In this document: piece by piece, positions 34,380 to 47,034 of the stretch | Layout of the letters: each line of letters starts with the position of its first letter | Position numbering within the stretch: position 1 is the stretch's first letter | Source: Amorphophallus konjac | Taxonomy: Eukaryota; Streptophyta; Magnoliopsida; Alismatales; Araceae | Assembly (NCBI GenBank): GCA_022559845.1 | Contig: CM040125.1 | Coordinates: 328,855,829-328,919,828 of the forward strand | Length of the DNA stretch: 64,000 nucleotides | Direction of reading: 5' to 3' | Notes under the pieces: model-generated | What the model was told of the DNA's origin: nothing | The model's database searches: none | The model's input: the letters and a program-made list of their open reading frames with translations, nothing else | Program-made: the position numbers and the translations under genes

Positions 34380-35840
34380 AAAACTGCATGAGGTATGTGA
34401 TAGCAATACGAGATGCACTTTACTGAGAACGACACGAGATACACAAAATTATTACAGTACGAGACAAGGAGAGAATGACACGAGGTCAGATGCAAACAAC
34501 ACGAGGTAAAAAGAGAACGACACAAAGTATCATTGTAACAAAACAAACACTACGAAGAGAATGACACGAGATACACAATTAACACAACAACGAAGACGAC
34601 ACGAAGTCAGGTGAAGACAGCATGAGGTGAGAAGAAGATAACACAGAGTGAAGCAATAGAAAGACACGCGATCAGAAGAGACCTGGACGAGGTTAGAACG
34701 AAACAACACGAACTAACAAACGACAACAAAAGATGACACGAAGTGAAACAACACTTGAAAACATAAGAAAAACAACTCGAGCACAAAATAGCTCGAATGA
34801 ACGACTCGAAGACGAGGCGACACGGGCTGACCACAACACGAAGAAAAATAACAGAAACCGTCACGAGTTGAAGACAACACGAAGATGAAAACAGAAACCG
34901 ACACGAGTTGAAAACAACACGAAGACGAAACACAGGAATTGACACGGAGTGTGGTCAAGGCGAGAAGGACACGAAGTCTAAAGAGAAAAATAGCACGAAG
35001 ACAGAAGAGTGACACGGCTATCACGACACGTGATGAAGCAGTGATACTAGTAAAAAACGACTCGAGGAACAACAGTAAGTGACACGAAATTAAACTAGCA
35101 GACATAAAAGATAACACGAGATGAGTTCACAAAGTGACAAAGACACGAGGTCTAGAGAACACGACACGAAGACATGAGATAGACACGTCTTCAACAACAC
35201 GTGATGAAACGGTGGAAGCAGAAGAACAACTCGAGGAACTACAGTAATTGACACGAAGACACAAGAGCAAACATAGAGGACTGACTCGAGATGAGCAACT
35301 AAGTGCTAACGACACGAGGTTCGAAAGAAATAACACGGACATAAACACAAGAATAACACGAAGTATGACAGAAACAGTACGGACATACAATGTACTACCT
35401 CATAGCAGATTTCCTATTAATCAATATGCATCAGACGACTGTGTATGGACTTGAAGACCCTTAGCCAATGTATAGACTTCAAAGTAGAGACCGATGTGTA
35501 GACTTCACGTGAAAGCCCAATGTGCAGACTTGACGCTATACAGACTTTCCAAAGAGAACGTAACGCTGTACAGACTTGAACTGAAGACCAATGTATGGAC
35601 TTCAAAACAGATGCTAAGGCCAAGAGGAGTGTATAGACTTTCACGATGTATGGACTTGATGATCTTCAAAGCACAATGTCCAGACTTTGCCACTGTATGG
35701 ACTTGAAGAAACAGTGCAACGTATGGACTTGATCTCAAGAAATGTAAGCGATGTACACACTTAGCCAATGTGTAGACTTTTCCTTAGATGCTAAATGAGA
35801 CGCTAAAGTCTGTATAGACTTAGCCTAAGACAATGTATGA
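34380..35840 (-). repeat. Two adjacent short-motif arrays in U3 of B
   Basis: 34380-35400 carries several dozen GACACGAAG-like boxes (sense ACTTCGTGT). 35440-35840 carries about 15 GTATRGACTT boxes (sense AAGTCTATAC). Right LTR copies are at about 42090-43110 and 43145-43510. Confidence 0.85.
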
Positions 35841-36073
35841 ACATATCAGCAGAGAAGCAATGCACAGAGCAGAAATCAAGAACAGAAATCAAGCACAAGC
35901 CAATATATCACAGCATGACTCAAGCATACACATGCGTTCTTCACAATTCAGGCATGGCACACTTTTGCAATCTCCCACAGAAAAGGTCAGACATATTCAA
36001 GACAATGTGGTGACTCATTCATGTTGCTATCATTAAAACATCACATCATCAACAAAGCACAAGGGGCACAACA

Positions 36074-38567
36074 ATCTCCCCCTTTTTGATGATGGCAACA
36101 TAATGAGTCACACTGACTCATCAAACTATTCTCCCCCTTTGACATAATCAAAAAGAAGGGAAATGGTTTGATAGTCAAAAGCAGCACAACAATGCAGAGA
36201 ATGAGTCAAGGTTCTTTAAAATGAAGATCTCCCTTATGACCATGAAACAGTTCTCCCCCTATCAACATGCATGATTGACTACTCTCCCCTTAGATGAAAA
36301 TAAACCATAACTCCCCCTGAGGCACAGGAATGGACTCTAGTTATCCAATAAATCAATCTGAAATCAGCCATTACAAAGAATCTGAATTCTGGTGAAGATA
36401 CCACAGAATCAGAACTTATTGCAGAACAAGATGGAAGATTCCAACAGTGTAGAGAGAAATACATCTCAGGAATCAATCTGAAATCCACCATCATAAAGAT
36501 TCTGAGGTTCAGAAGGCTGCAAGTGAACAAGGTAATAATGGGAGTGGCACCTCACATTTGTATGGTCAGAAAAATGCAGATGGAATCAGTCAACTGATAA
36601 GAAAGGAGTTGACTATACAGTTTTTGTTGATCATGCATAAATCTGATCATGAGGGATTTGAATGCAAGGTCACAAATGATATGAACATGATTCAGTATGA
36701 CAAGGAATGCTCCCCCTGAATAGATGACACTTGATATGCAAGTGATGCATGACATGGAAGCTCCCCCTCAATAAGTGAAATTTTATGAGATAGATGAGAA
36801 GGAGACCACAGGGGCAGACAAGGAGAAGTTCAGGTCAATGATCTAAGGAAAGTGAGAAGAAAGATTTTCAAGGAGATATCAATCTCATAAATCCAAAACA
36901 TAATTTTTCAAGGTCTTCCATTATAGGGACTTATGAATGAGCCTTTTGAACAGCATGGTTTAAACATGATGTATGCAGAGTTTATCAATAAAATTCTGTA
37001 TTGATATCTAAAACCATGTTTTAATAAAGATGAACCAAGCCCTCATATTTATCTTGATTAATCTCCATTTCTCTTACACAATCAAATCTATTGACTTCTT
37101 TCAGAATTACATGCACCAGTATTGAAGTCAAGCAATTATGAAGTCATATGATTTTGTCTAGGGTTGTAGCAATTTGATTTTAGCATCAATATTCAGATAT
37201 TTCAATTTGTTCAACAATTTTCATGCTACAAATTTTACGAGCACTCTAGTTCAGTTCACACCTTGTAACTAGAGGATATACCTTGATCAGAGGCCAATAT
37301 CCCTAAGCACTTAGTGTGACTAACTGTCATGCTATATATATGAACAGAGATAGCATTTACACATCATGACACACTCCAAATCATTTCTTGATGAGTGAGT
37401 TGTATTTCTCAGTGTGCATGCCATTGCTCTGCCTGAATTTCAATGAATTCTTAATCAGAGTTAACTAAGGCACCTCATGACACAGTCCTTCGGACATGTG
37501 TTTCTCAGTGACCAATGTCATTGCTCTGACAGATATTATCCTTTAGACATTTCAGAAAAATTCATTTGCTTCAAATCAATAATAGTTTCATGTACTTAAT
37601 CAGTTAAAGTCATGTATTCAAAAGTGCAGATTTCAGAAGATTTCAAGACACAGCATGAAACAGATGGTTAATGTTTATTAAACATGCTTCAGATATTTTT
37701 AAGAGATTTTAAAGTCAAACCTTGAGTACATTAAACTTAAACCACCTGAGTTATTTTAGATATTCATAAAAATGTATAATAGAAGATTTCTAGTTCAAGA
37801 TGTTTCAGATTTATGATCGAGATAGCCCATTGAAATCTTCATGAAGGACTGAAATAATTCTGATATCAAATGATACCAATTGTATACCAATTTTGAAGCT
37901 CAGTGTTTTCAAATTATGATCACGGTTTGGTCAAATAGAATCAATGAAAGGGATATGCACACAAGGCAAGATGTCAGGAGGTCAGGCAAGTTCCAGGATG
38001 TTCAAAGTTAACATGCAATGAACTCTGACATAAATATATGCACATGACTACCTTCATGCAATGTATTGACTCCTCCTGACACTATGCATTCAATTACCCT
38101 TTTTGGTATTTTCAATGCAGTAAAGTGCAATGCAATTAACTACATGCATGCAAGGACTCAACACTGAATGCTATGCAACCTAACGCAGTCCTACATGCAT
38201 TGAACAACTTCATTGACAGTCATGCAAATGATGTATGCAGACATTTGACACATGCATTGACTGTATACATTAAAGAACCGTTTAGCTTAGTGCAAAATGT
38301 AGTGCATCTAGCATCTTGTTCATTTAGTGCAAACAACAGCATGAGAAGAGCAACAAATATATTCAGAATTGAATTCAGTGAAGAGATCATCAAAATTCAG
38401 ACAAGCAGATCAACATGAAATTCACATTTTTTCATACTCAGAAATTCAGATAATGAATTTAAAACAGATTTCAGAACTGACCTGAATTGAGTCTTGGGGT
38501 TTTCTTTTTGAGTGCCTTGGTTAACCCCTTTTATTTCTCCTTCCAAGGCACACCTGCAGCAAGTCAA
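36074..38567 (-). other. Polypurine tract and non-coding 3' tail of B
   Basis: ATCTCCCCCTTTTT at 36074 is the polypurine tract (sense AAAAAGGGGGAGAT). Further CTCCCCC tracts occur near 36127, 36250, 36712 and 36762. The remaining 2.4 kb has no recognised coding. The segment 36870-37560 is nearly the same as 63320-64000 in C. Confidence 0.75.
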
Positions 38568-40603
38568 TCAATTTGATCTTGCAGGAACCCAAGTTGCCTT
38601 GGGTCCTGTATAAGCCCTAACAGGTGTTCTAAACAATTTCTTAGCAGTATTATCATCATGATCCATCAGGTAACAGTTATCCATGAGATGATCAAAATTT
38701 CCATAATCTCTACATGATGTAGCAAACCTTGAATTCTTTTTGTGGACATTATTATCATCATGGAATCTATGTGAATTTGTATGAAAATTTTTGTTACTTG
38801 CATGAGGTTTTGATTTAGCATTGCCTGCCCACAAGCATTCAGAAGCTCGGTGGCCAGGTTTTTCACATTCAAAACATACAAGAATCTTTTCTGTAAAAAT
38901 AGGTTCATTTTTGCCAAGAAAATTTCTATTTTCAGGGAATTTATCAAATTTGGAATTAAGATGTTTTCCCTGAGCATACCAGCAGTCCTTGACTGCATGC
39001 CCATACTTGCCACATTCAGAACACCTTAGGTGCTTACCTCTTGAACCATTATATCCCCATGAAGTCCTAAACCAACACTCAACCGCTTTATGACCACGTT
39101 TGTTACAGTTATAACAAATGATGTGTTGGTTTGAAGCATACATGTTTCTTTTGGGGTGATGATGAACAGAAGACCTAGCATGCATTTTATCATCTTGTTT
39201 CATGATGAAACAGGCATCCAAGAAATGACCATGCCTACCACAGTAATGACAAGATGTATCAGACTTCCTAGTAGCATGATTTCTACCAAATGAATTTCTC
39301 GAATGTAATGTTTCACTTGCATGCCCATCTTCAGTCAATAATCTGCAATCATTCATTACATGGCCTACCTTGCCACAATAATGGCATGAAACACTCTTAT
39401 CAGATGCATACGGATAATTAATTGAGCTATGAGTGGTAAGCATTGAGTCATCAGATGCAGTATGGGTAGCAGATTTAAAGACACAAGTAGGGACATGTTT
39501 ATCCTTGTTTTTATTACCATTTTTGCTCATTTGTTTACCCTTGTTCACAACTTTTATTTGTTCTTCATTTTTCTGGGCCTTGAATTGGAAAACAGATGAT
39601 GTAGATGTTTTAGGAGGCCCAGAGCAGCTTGCAATGTCAGATCTGCGAGCAAGAGTAGTGTACAACTTTTTCTTAACAGATTTTTCAATTTGGGATTTGC
39701 ATCCTTGCTCTCCACTTGATTTAGTGGCGTTATCACACAAAGGAACATTCATTTTCTCTTTTCCCTTGATAGATTTAGACATGGAACGAACAAGTTTACT
39801 TATTTCAGATTGGAGAGAACAAATTTTGAGTTCTGAATTAGTCATGTCTTCCTCACATGTGATAATTTGTCTCTGCATGACATCATTCAAATTTTTAACT
39901 ATTTCTAGTTCCTGTTTCAGTTTCAATTCATTATCAAATTGAATTTCCTTATCAGCAGATTTTCCTTTTTCAAATGACAACCATTTTTCAGAAAAGACAG
40001 TATTAAGAACCATTAGCCTTTTATTTTGATCTTTTAGATGAGAGTTTTCTTCAATCAACTTGTTTTCAAATTCTTCTTTCAATTTCAATTCAGTTTTTAG
40101 ATTTTCATTTTCAGCCTTTAGACTTGTGATTTCAGCATTTTTCTCTTTTCTTAATTTTCTCTTTCCTGATTTGACTCTTTCATATTTATCTAGAAGATGC
40201 TCATGCATGGCAACTAACTCATCATGGCTAATATCCTCGGTCTCAGAGATTACCTGGGATGAGGACTCATCTGATTGATCACTCCTTCTTGCCATGAGAC
40301 ATTCTTCTTCCTGTTCCACGTGTGTTGTAGTCACTCTATCAAACATTTCCTTTGCAGTGCTACAATCTGAGAAGGAGAAAAATCATCAGAACCGATTGCA
40401 GCCTTCATTAAATTTAGAGCTCTCACATTATCATCATTTTTCAACTTGTGAACATGAGTCCACTTGGACTTATCCTTAGGAAGTTCATGTGGACTGTGAG
40501 AGATAACCTTCCACAATTGTGGATTAATAGAGTTAACATGCTTGTGCATACGATATAGCCAGAATTTAATATTTGAACCACTGAATAGTGGAGGATGAGC
40601 CAT
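38568..40603 (-). pseudogene. Gag of element B, frameshifted
   Basis: The N-terminal piece (40603-40331, MAHPPLFSGSNIKFWL) is the same Gag-like domain as in A. The rest (ending at 38568) is in another phase, so a small indel lies near 40365-40380 in a T/C-rich run. The second part has a coiled-coil-like region and six CX2CX4HX4C-type knuckles, for example CHYCGKVGHVMNDC and CSECGKYGHAVKDC. The last, CRDYGNFDHLMDNC, has lost a cysteine. No protease, integrase or RT follows. The copy is therefore doubly dependent: broken Gag and no enzymes. Confidence 0.85.
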
Positions 40604-40713
40604 GACAGCACAACAGATTAATGCAACAGGAATATTGATGCACTAAAAACAAATTAGCACCGAAAACCAGAGATCGAATCTGCAGGTCGTTGGACCTTGT
40701 ATGCAGACACACA

Positions 40714-40725
40714 CTCTGATACCAA
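40714..40725 (-). other. Primer binding site of element B
   Basis: Plus strand CTCTGATACCAA, sense TTGGTATCAGAG, adjoining the 5' LTR at 40727. Confidence 0.88.
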
Positions 40726-40726
40726 C

Positions 40727-43700
40727 TGTTAGGGTGCTAGGCCCGGATACAGAGGGGGGGTGAATGTATCCTTCTATGTATAATGGCCAAATAAAACTTG
40801 GATGCTAGAGATAGACACAGAATAGAACCAAATTGATTCAACTCAAATACAAACACTTGGAGCGTGCCTATCCAAGCATCTAGCGGAAGCAAATCAAGCA
40901 ATCTGATGAACCAGTTGAAAATCCTTTTAAACAAAAGAGCAAGTATGTAACTGGCCCCCAAACAATCAACTAGCGGAAGCAGCACAAATGAGAATAAGAA
41001 ATCTCAAGACAATCTGTGAAGGGTGGTAGGAGATATGGAAGAACACACTACCAGCAAACCACTGCTAAAAGATTTTAAGGTGGTTCGGTCCTCCAGACCT
41101 ACATCCACCCCTCACTCCCAACCGGAGTGAGGCTTCACTAGCAAACGCTAGAACCAAGCAGACTCAGTCTGCAAACAGTTGCTGCCACACAGCTTGACTA
41201 GGGGAACAGCCTCCCCTCTTCCTCCCAACCGGAGGGACACCCAAGTGACTCCAGCCACTTGGAAACTAAAGGTCGCAGACCTCTCTTCCTCCAGACCACG
41301 AGGGACCACTAGACTTGCAACCACAAGCCCAGAACCGGAGGACTAGCCTCCCTTCCTCTAACCAGAGGGAACCTACAAGTGACAACCTGTCACTTGCAAC
41401 CCGAAGATCAGATCTCCCTTCTCCTGAACCAACAGGAGGAACCCGATCCCCAACAGGGCAATCGGAAGAACAAGATAACCAGATGAAATTGGAAAAACAA
41501 AAACACGAAATGAAAATAACTTCAGCAAACAGAAAGCTGAAAAACGAAATGCACAATGTGGCTCTCAACGGAGCTGACTGGCCTAGATCTGATCCACGGT
41601 CCAGTGAAGATAGATCTTCAAGCAGCTTCTTCCTTCTTCTCCACGAGCTCTCTCGCTCACTCTCTATCTCTCTTTCTTTCTCTTCTGCTCTCCTCTGCAC
41701 TTCTTCTTCTTCACTCTTTCTTCTCTCTTCACACGAGCACTATCTCTCTCTCTTTTTCTTTTTCTGTTTTCACTCTCACTCTCTTCTCTGCTCTCTTCTT
41801 TTCTTTCTTTTCTTCTTTTTCTGGATCGAAGGGCTTTCTACTCTTTCGGCTTTCTGCTTCGATCTACCTTCTTCTGTGGAAGAAGGCTCATATATATAGC
41901 AGCAGCAGCAGCATCACCCCCTACGTGTGACCTCCACATTTCCAGCCCTAAGTATTCGGACCACGTGGCAGTCTCTCAGCGAGCTTCATTTCAGCCTCGG
42001 ATCACGTGTTGCCCAGACACCGGTGTATGTTCTTCCTCGGACCTGCAAGGAGATAAAAACCATTAACACTGAGGGCCACAAGGACTAAAACTGCATGAGG
42101 TATGTGATAGCAATACGAGATGCACTTTACTGAGAACGACACGAGATACACAAAATTATTACAGTACGAGACAAGGAGAGAATGACACGAGGTCAGATGC
42201 AAACAACACGAGGTAAAAAGAGAACGACACAAAGTATCATTGTAACAAAACAAACACTACGAAGAGAATGACACGAGATACACAATTAACACAACAACGA
42301 AGACGACACGAAGTCAGATGAAGACAGCATGAGGTGAGAAGAAGATAACACAGAGTGAAGCAATAGAAAGACACGCGATCAGAAGAGACCTGGACGAGGT
42401 TAGAACGAAACAACATGAACTAACAAACGGCAACAAAAGACGACACGAAGTGAAACAACACTTGAAAACATAAGAAAAACAACTCGAGCATAAAATAGCT
42501 CGAATGAACGACTCGAAGACGAGGCGACACGGGCTGACCACGACACGAAGACAAATAACAGAAACCGTCACGAGTTGAAGACAACACGAAGATGAAAACA
42601 GAAACTGACACGAGTTGAAAACAACACGAAGATGAAACACAGGAATTGACACAGAGTGTGGTCAAGGCGAGAAGGACACGAAGTCTAAAGAGAAAAACAG
42701 CACGAAGATAGAAGAGTGACACGACTATCACGACACGTGATGAAGCAGTGATACTAGTAAAAAATGACTCGAGGAACAACAGTAAGTGACACGAAATTAA
42801 ACTAGCAGACATAAAAGATAACACGAGATGAGTTCACAAAGTGACAAAGACACGAGGTCTAGAGAACACGACACGAAGACATGAGATAGACACGTCTTCA
42901 ACAACACGTGATGAAACGGTAGAAGCAGAAGAACAACTCGAGGAACTACAGTAATTGACACGAAGACACAAGAGCAAACATAGAGGACTGACTCGAGATG
43001 AGCAACTAAGTGCTAACGACACGAGGTTCGAAAGAAATAACACGGACATAAACACAAGAATAACACGAAGTATGACAGAAACAGTACGGACATACAATGT
43101 ACTACCTCATAGCAGATTTCCTGTTAATCAATATGCATCAGACGACTGTGTATGGACTTGAAGACCCTTAGCCAATGTATAGACTTCAAAGTAGAGACCG
43201 ATGTGTAGACTTCACGTGAAAGCCCAATGTGCAGACTTGACGCTGTACAGACTTGAACTGAAGACCAATGTATGGACTTCAAAAAAGATGCTAAGGCCAA
43301 GAGGAGTGTATAGACTTTCACGATGTATGGACTTGATGATCTTCAAAGTACAATGTCCAGACTTTGCCACTGTATGGACTTGAAGAAACAGTGCAACGTA
43401 TGGACTTGATCTCAAGAAATGTAAGCGATGTACACACTTAGCCAATGTGTAGACTTTGCCTTATATGCTAAATGAGACGCTAAAGTCTGTATAGACTTAG
43501 CCTAAGATAATGTATGAACATATCAGCAGAGAAGCAATGCACAGAGTAGAAATCAAGAACAGAAATCAAGCACAAGCCAATATATCACAGCATGACTCAA
43601 GCATACACATGCGTTCTTCACAATTCAGACATGGCACACTTATGCAATCTCCCACAGAAAAGGTCAGACATATTCAAGACAATGTGGTGACTCATTCATG

Positions 43701-43750
43701 TTGCTATCATTAAAACATCACATCATCAACAAACCACAAGGGGCACAACA
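40727..43750 (-). repeat. 5' LTR of element B
   Basis: 3024 bp, near-identical to 33019-36073. TATA box at 41890-41898 on the minus strand. Confidence 0.95.
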
Positions 43751-43755
43751 TTGGT

Positions 43756-44597
43756 GACCTGTGCCTTGATGATCGTCTGTTTCTCTGGTGCGTGCTTCCT
43801 TCGGCGCTGCTGCACGGGCTTCATGGTGGGGTTGAGGTTGAGTCGGTGCAGCACGGTCTCTCTGGTATCCCAGGGAGCTGATCGTCGGACCAAGCGAAGA
43901 CTCGGATGTATTCAGAAAGAAAATTCTTATATTGCTGCTATTCCTCGGGTGGTAGGTCGGCTCCGATCCTTACTCCTAGGGTCGGGTCGTCGGTTAGGAA
44001 AATTGTCAGCAACTCGCCACCTGGATTAGTAGCTGCGGATTTTTCCTCGACTTCCCGGGGGCCCTTATTATTCCCGTCCGGCCGCGTGGCCTCCACCGAG
44101 ATGTTGTAGCACCTTCGGGCCGTGGCCTGGTTACCTCGGATTTCCCCTACTCCGTTCTTGGTGGGGAACTTCATTTTTTGGTGATAGGTAGATGGTACTG
44201 CCTTGATCCGGCTGAGGATTCCCCGGCCGAAAATGGCGTTGTACGCTATCATCCCTTTGATCACCATGAAGTCTACCATGACCGTAACGGTTTTGGGTGG
44301 GGTGCCGAGGGTAACCGGCAGGCTTAGGGCTCCTTCGGGGAGAGTGGCCAGGCCATTGAACCCACAGAGGGGCGTCCGGATCGGGCGGAGTCTAGATGGA
44401 CCCTCTCCCATTTTGAGGAAACAGTCATAAGACAACACATCAGGGGCACTTCCATTGTCCACAAGAATCCGATCTACGTTACAATGGTTTATAGTGGCCG
44501 AGATTACGAGGGCGTCATCGTGCGGGGTGCTCAGCCTCTCCAGGTCTTGATCGGAGAAGACTATGACCTGGGGCAGGGCCTTGGGTGGCTCTAGGGC
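43756..44597 (-). pseudogene. Protease and pol N-terminus of T, decayed
   Basis: The frame 44462-43938 holds a retropepsin-like region beginning near 44462. Its active-site-like box reads DNGSA where the family has DTG/DSG, so it has probably lost activity. A conserved C-terminal protease stretch follows (PVTLGTPPK; AYNAIFGR). A TAG near 43940 and a frame change downstream separate it from the linker that leads to RT, which element B interrupts at 43750. Confidence 0.75.
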
Positions 44598-46162
44598 TCA
44601 GCTCGCCCGCTCGGCATGACGCTTCCTTCCACGGCTGCTGTCGCCTCCTGATGCTATTCCTCCAGAGATGACGTTGATGTGGACCCCTCGGGGGGTGTTG
44701 TCAATCTCCTCTACGGCGCCTTGATCTTCTCTGCGCTCGGCAGTGAATCGAGCCAGGTGCCCCAGGTGGACGAAGCGCTCGATTTCATCTTGGAGCTGGT
44801 GGCAATCACCGGTGTGATGCCCATGATCGCCGTGGAATAGACAATGTCTGTCTCGCTTGCGGTTCTTTGACCTCATCGGCTCGGGAGAAGTCCCGAGTCT
44901 TTGACGTCTTCATAGATTTCATAGACCGGGGCGGTTAACGGGGTGTACCGCTCATACTTCCGCTTGCGCTCTCCATCTCGGTCTCGCTTCTTTCCCGAGC
45001 TAGGATTTGGCTCGGGGCCCCGCTTCTTGTCCCCCTCCCGACCCGAGCGGTTGCATCTCGGCAAGCGCTGAGCACTTCTTCGCACTCGGCGTGGCGTAGA
45101 GCCAGAGTCACTAGCTCAGCAAGGGTCGAGGGAGGGTGGAGGACGAGTTCACGGCGGAGGTTCTCATCCCGGGTACCCCCGGTCAGTGTGGTTGTGGCCG
45201 AGGCCACATCTAGGCGGGGGATTCGAAGGGCTTTCGATTTAAACCGGTGTACGTAAGCCCGGAGCCTTTCCCCTTGCGCCTGTTTGAGGGCCAAGAGCCC
45301 CGCTACCGACCTTGGGGGGGAACTTCCGGCGAAGCTCTCCTTGAAGACTCACCCGAACTGCTTGAAGTCTTGGATGGATCCGGGGGCGAGAGCCCGGAAC
45401 CACGCTTGGGCACCCTGGACCAGAGTGGTCACGAAGGCTCGGCACTTGATGGGGTCCGACGCTCCGTGTAGAGTCATCAGGGCGTCGAAGCTATCGTAAT
45501 GGTCGGCCGGGTCGCCTTGGCCATCGTAAAGCTTGAAGGTTGGTATGGGGGCTCTGGGAGATACCTCCGCCTTCAAGATATACTTGGAGAATGGGGATTT
45601 CTCCTCGTCTTCCGGGGAAGAGGCCTTCTGCAGGGCGCGAAGGGCGCGCTCCTGCTCAGCGAAGCGCCTTTCAAAATCTCGCAGCCGGAGGGATAATTCC
45701 GGTTACTGTCGTGCCGCGAGGCTAGGGGGGGTGCCTTGGCGGTCTCCGGGAACGTCGGCTTCCGGATCTGGCCGTTGCGTCCCCCGCCTTCCTTTCCTTG
45801 GTGTGGAGGAGGCCTCTTGCTCCGGAGGTGGAGCTTGCGAGGGTCCTCCGACCCTGTTACAGATGAGCTGCTGGCCGCGGAGGGTGAAGCGGCCCCCAGC
45901 CGTGTGCTGGGACGTACTCCTGCGGGGGGGGCTCCCTGACGGGGCGCGGGACCTCGCATTCCTGGCCGCCTGGGTCTTCATGTGCTCCACGAGGACATCC
46001 AGTTTGGCGTTGAAGGCCTGGAAGGCTTCGGCGCCGCCGTAGGGGGGTAGCCCTGCCGCCGCGGGGGGGGGGGGGGGGGGGTGGTGGTCCGTCGGTGGGG
46101 ATGCTGGCGTTGGAGGGAGGGTTCTGTGAGGCCCTGAAAGGAATATCCCCTGCTGCTGCCAT
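44598..46162 (-). pseudogene. Gag of element T, decayed
   Basis: The start is the ATG at 46162 (MAAAGDIPF), about 85 nt after the primer site. It has a proline-rich N-terminus encoded by a C19 run (46063-46081), then the Gag core (FKLYDGQGDP near 45540; AWFRALAPGS near 45390) and one zinc finger of the CX2HX4HX4C form (CLFHGDHGHHTGDC near 44840). It is broken by frame changes at the C19 run, near 45045 and near 44880, and by stops, for example TGA at 44598-44600. Confidence 0.8.
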
Positions 46163-46232
46163 GACCTTACCCTTTTCGCAGGCGGACCTCCTCCCTGAGC
46201 TCCTTCTCAGCATGTTGGCTCTTCGTGCGTTT

Positions 46233-46248
46233 CCCACAGACGGCGCCA
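46233..46248 (-). other. Primer binding site of element T
   Basis: The minus strand reads TGGCGCCGTCTGTGGG next to the 5' LTR edge (46251). This is the sequence typically found after Tat LTRs and differs from the Met-type site of the other families here. Confidence 0.75.
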
Positions 46249-46250
46249 GA

Positions 46251-47034
46251 TGAAGAGGCGAAATCTCGCGCTGGTTCCTGAGCTAGCTGGTAATCTCCAA
46301 GATAATGAACTGCAAGACAGGGAAACGGGTCAGAGGGCCCAGGGGGATTCTCTGGGGCAAAACCCTCCGATGCTCAAGTCAGTAGAGCAATGGTGGGAGC
46401 AGCGATAGGGAGGAGAAGGTGAAGGCGCGAGATCCCTCTCCACCAATGGGGTGAAGTGATCCTTGCTCAGGAGTTGGGGGTGGAACAATGCCCTCTTGGA
46501 CTTACCTTTCGCAGGAGGGTATCCCAGGTTTTTATAGTGCGCCGCCTTCTGGAGTCCTACAAGCTGAGAGGTCTCTCGTGGAGGTTACGTCCTCGTCGTG
46601 GGCTTTGATGGCCTCATCGTGGGGGCGTTATCCTCGCGGGGAAGCCGGAGCTCCTGGACTTCTTAGCGTTTAACCCGCTGTGGACTCTAACGGCTGCAGT
46701 GATGAACATTTCATCGGTCGTTCTGAGCTTAAGGGGGCCGGCCCTATCGGGCGATAGGCCTAGCTCGGTGAGGAGATGGGTCGGATAGACCGGCTAGCGC
46801 TTCCCCCCTTCGTGCAGAGGGATAGCTCATGCGCGGGTCTTCCTGTGACCTGACTGAGGCTCGGGCTCTCCGAGCCTTGGGGCCGCCTAGGAGAGTTGTT
46901 TCCTCGAGCATTGTTTTATTGGGCTTTTCTGAGTGGGCCCTGCGGGCTGTCACTTGGGTGAGCTTGCCTCGTTGGGCCTTGTTGGGCCTAGTTGGGTCTG
47001 CTCTTTGAGTGGGCTGCAGGAATCCCCCTCTCCA
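46251..47034 (-). repeat. 5' LTR of element T
   Basis: 784 bp, about 29 substitutions and no gaps relative to 27013-27796. TATA box TATAAAAA on the minus strand at 46529-46536. Confidence 0.93.

Larger units (their letters stand above)
33019..36073 (-). repeat. 3' LTR of element B
   Basis: Plus-strand ends are TGTTAGGGTGCTACGCCC and GGGGCACAACA. In the sense direction it holds a short AAGTCTATACA array (35840-35440), then an ACTTCGTGT array (35400-34380), a TATA box (34183-34191), a purine-rich tract and the hairpin string (33740-33370). Confidence 0.95.
33019..43750 (-). mobile_element. Copia-like gag-only element B (Sirevirus-like)
   Basis: Minus-strand element with LTRs 33019-36073 (3055 bp) and 40727-43750 (3024 bp; the difference is mainly one ~30-bp indel in the motif array near 35550). 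Its target duplication is a perfect ttggt (33014-33018 and 43751-43755), inside the pol of T. It encodes only a frameshifted Gag. Internal 3' tail sequence is nearly the same as in C, but the U3 differs. Confidence 0.95.
27013..47034 (-). mobile_element. Element T: Tat-lineage Ty3/gypsy retrotransposon with antisense ORF
   Basis: Minus-strand element with 784-bp LTRs (27013-27796, 46251-47034). Flanks are gtagc (27008-27012) and atagc (47035-47039), a 5-bp target duplication with one mismatch. Right to left: 5' LTR, primer site (46233-46248), gag, protease, pol, antisense ORF, polypurine tract, 3' LTR. Element B splits it at 33019-43750, just upstream of RT. Two RNase H domains and an extra antisense ORF are known traits of Tat elements. 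Its own length without B is about 9.3 kb. LTR divergence by eye is about 29 of 784 sites. Confidence 0.93.
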
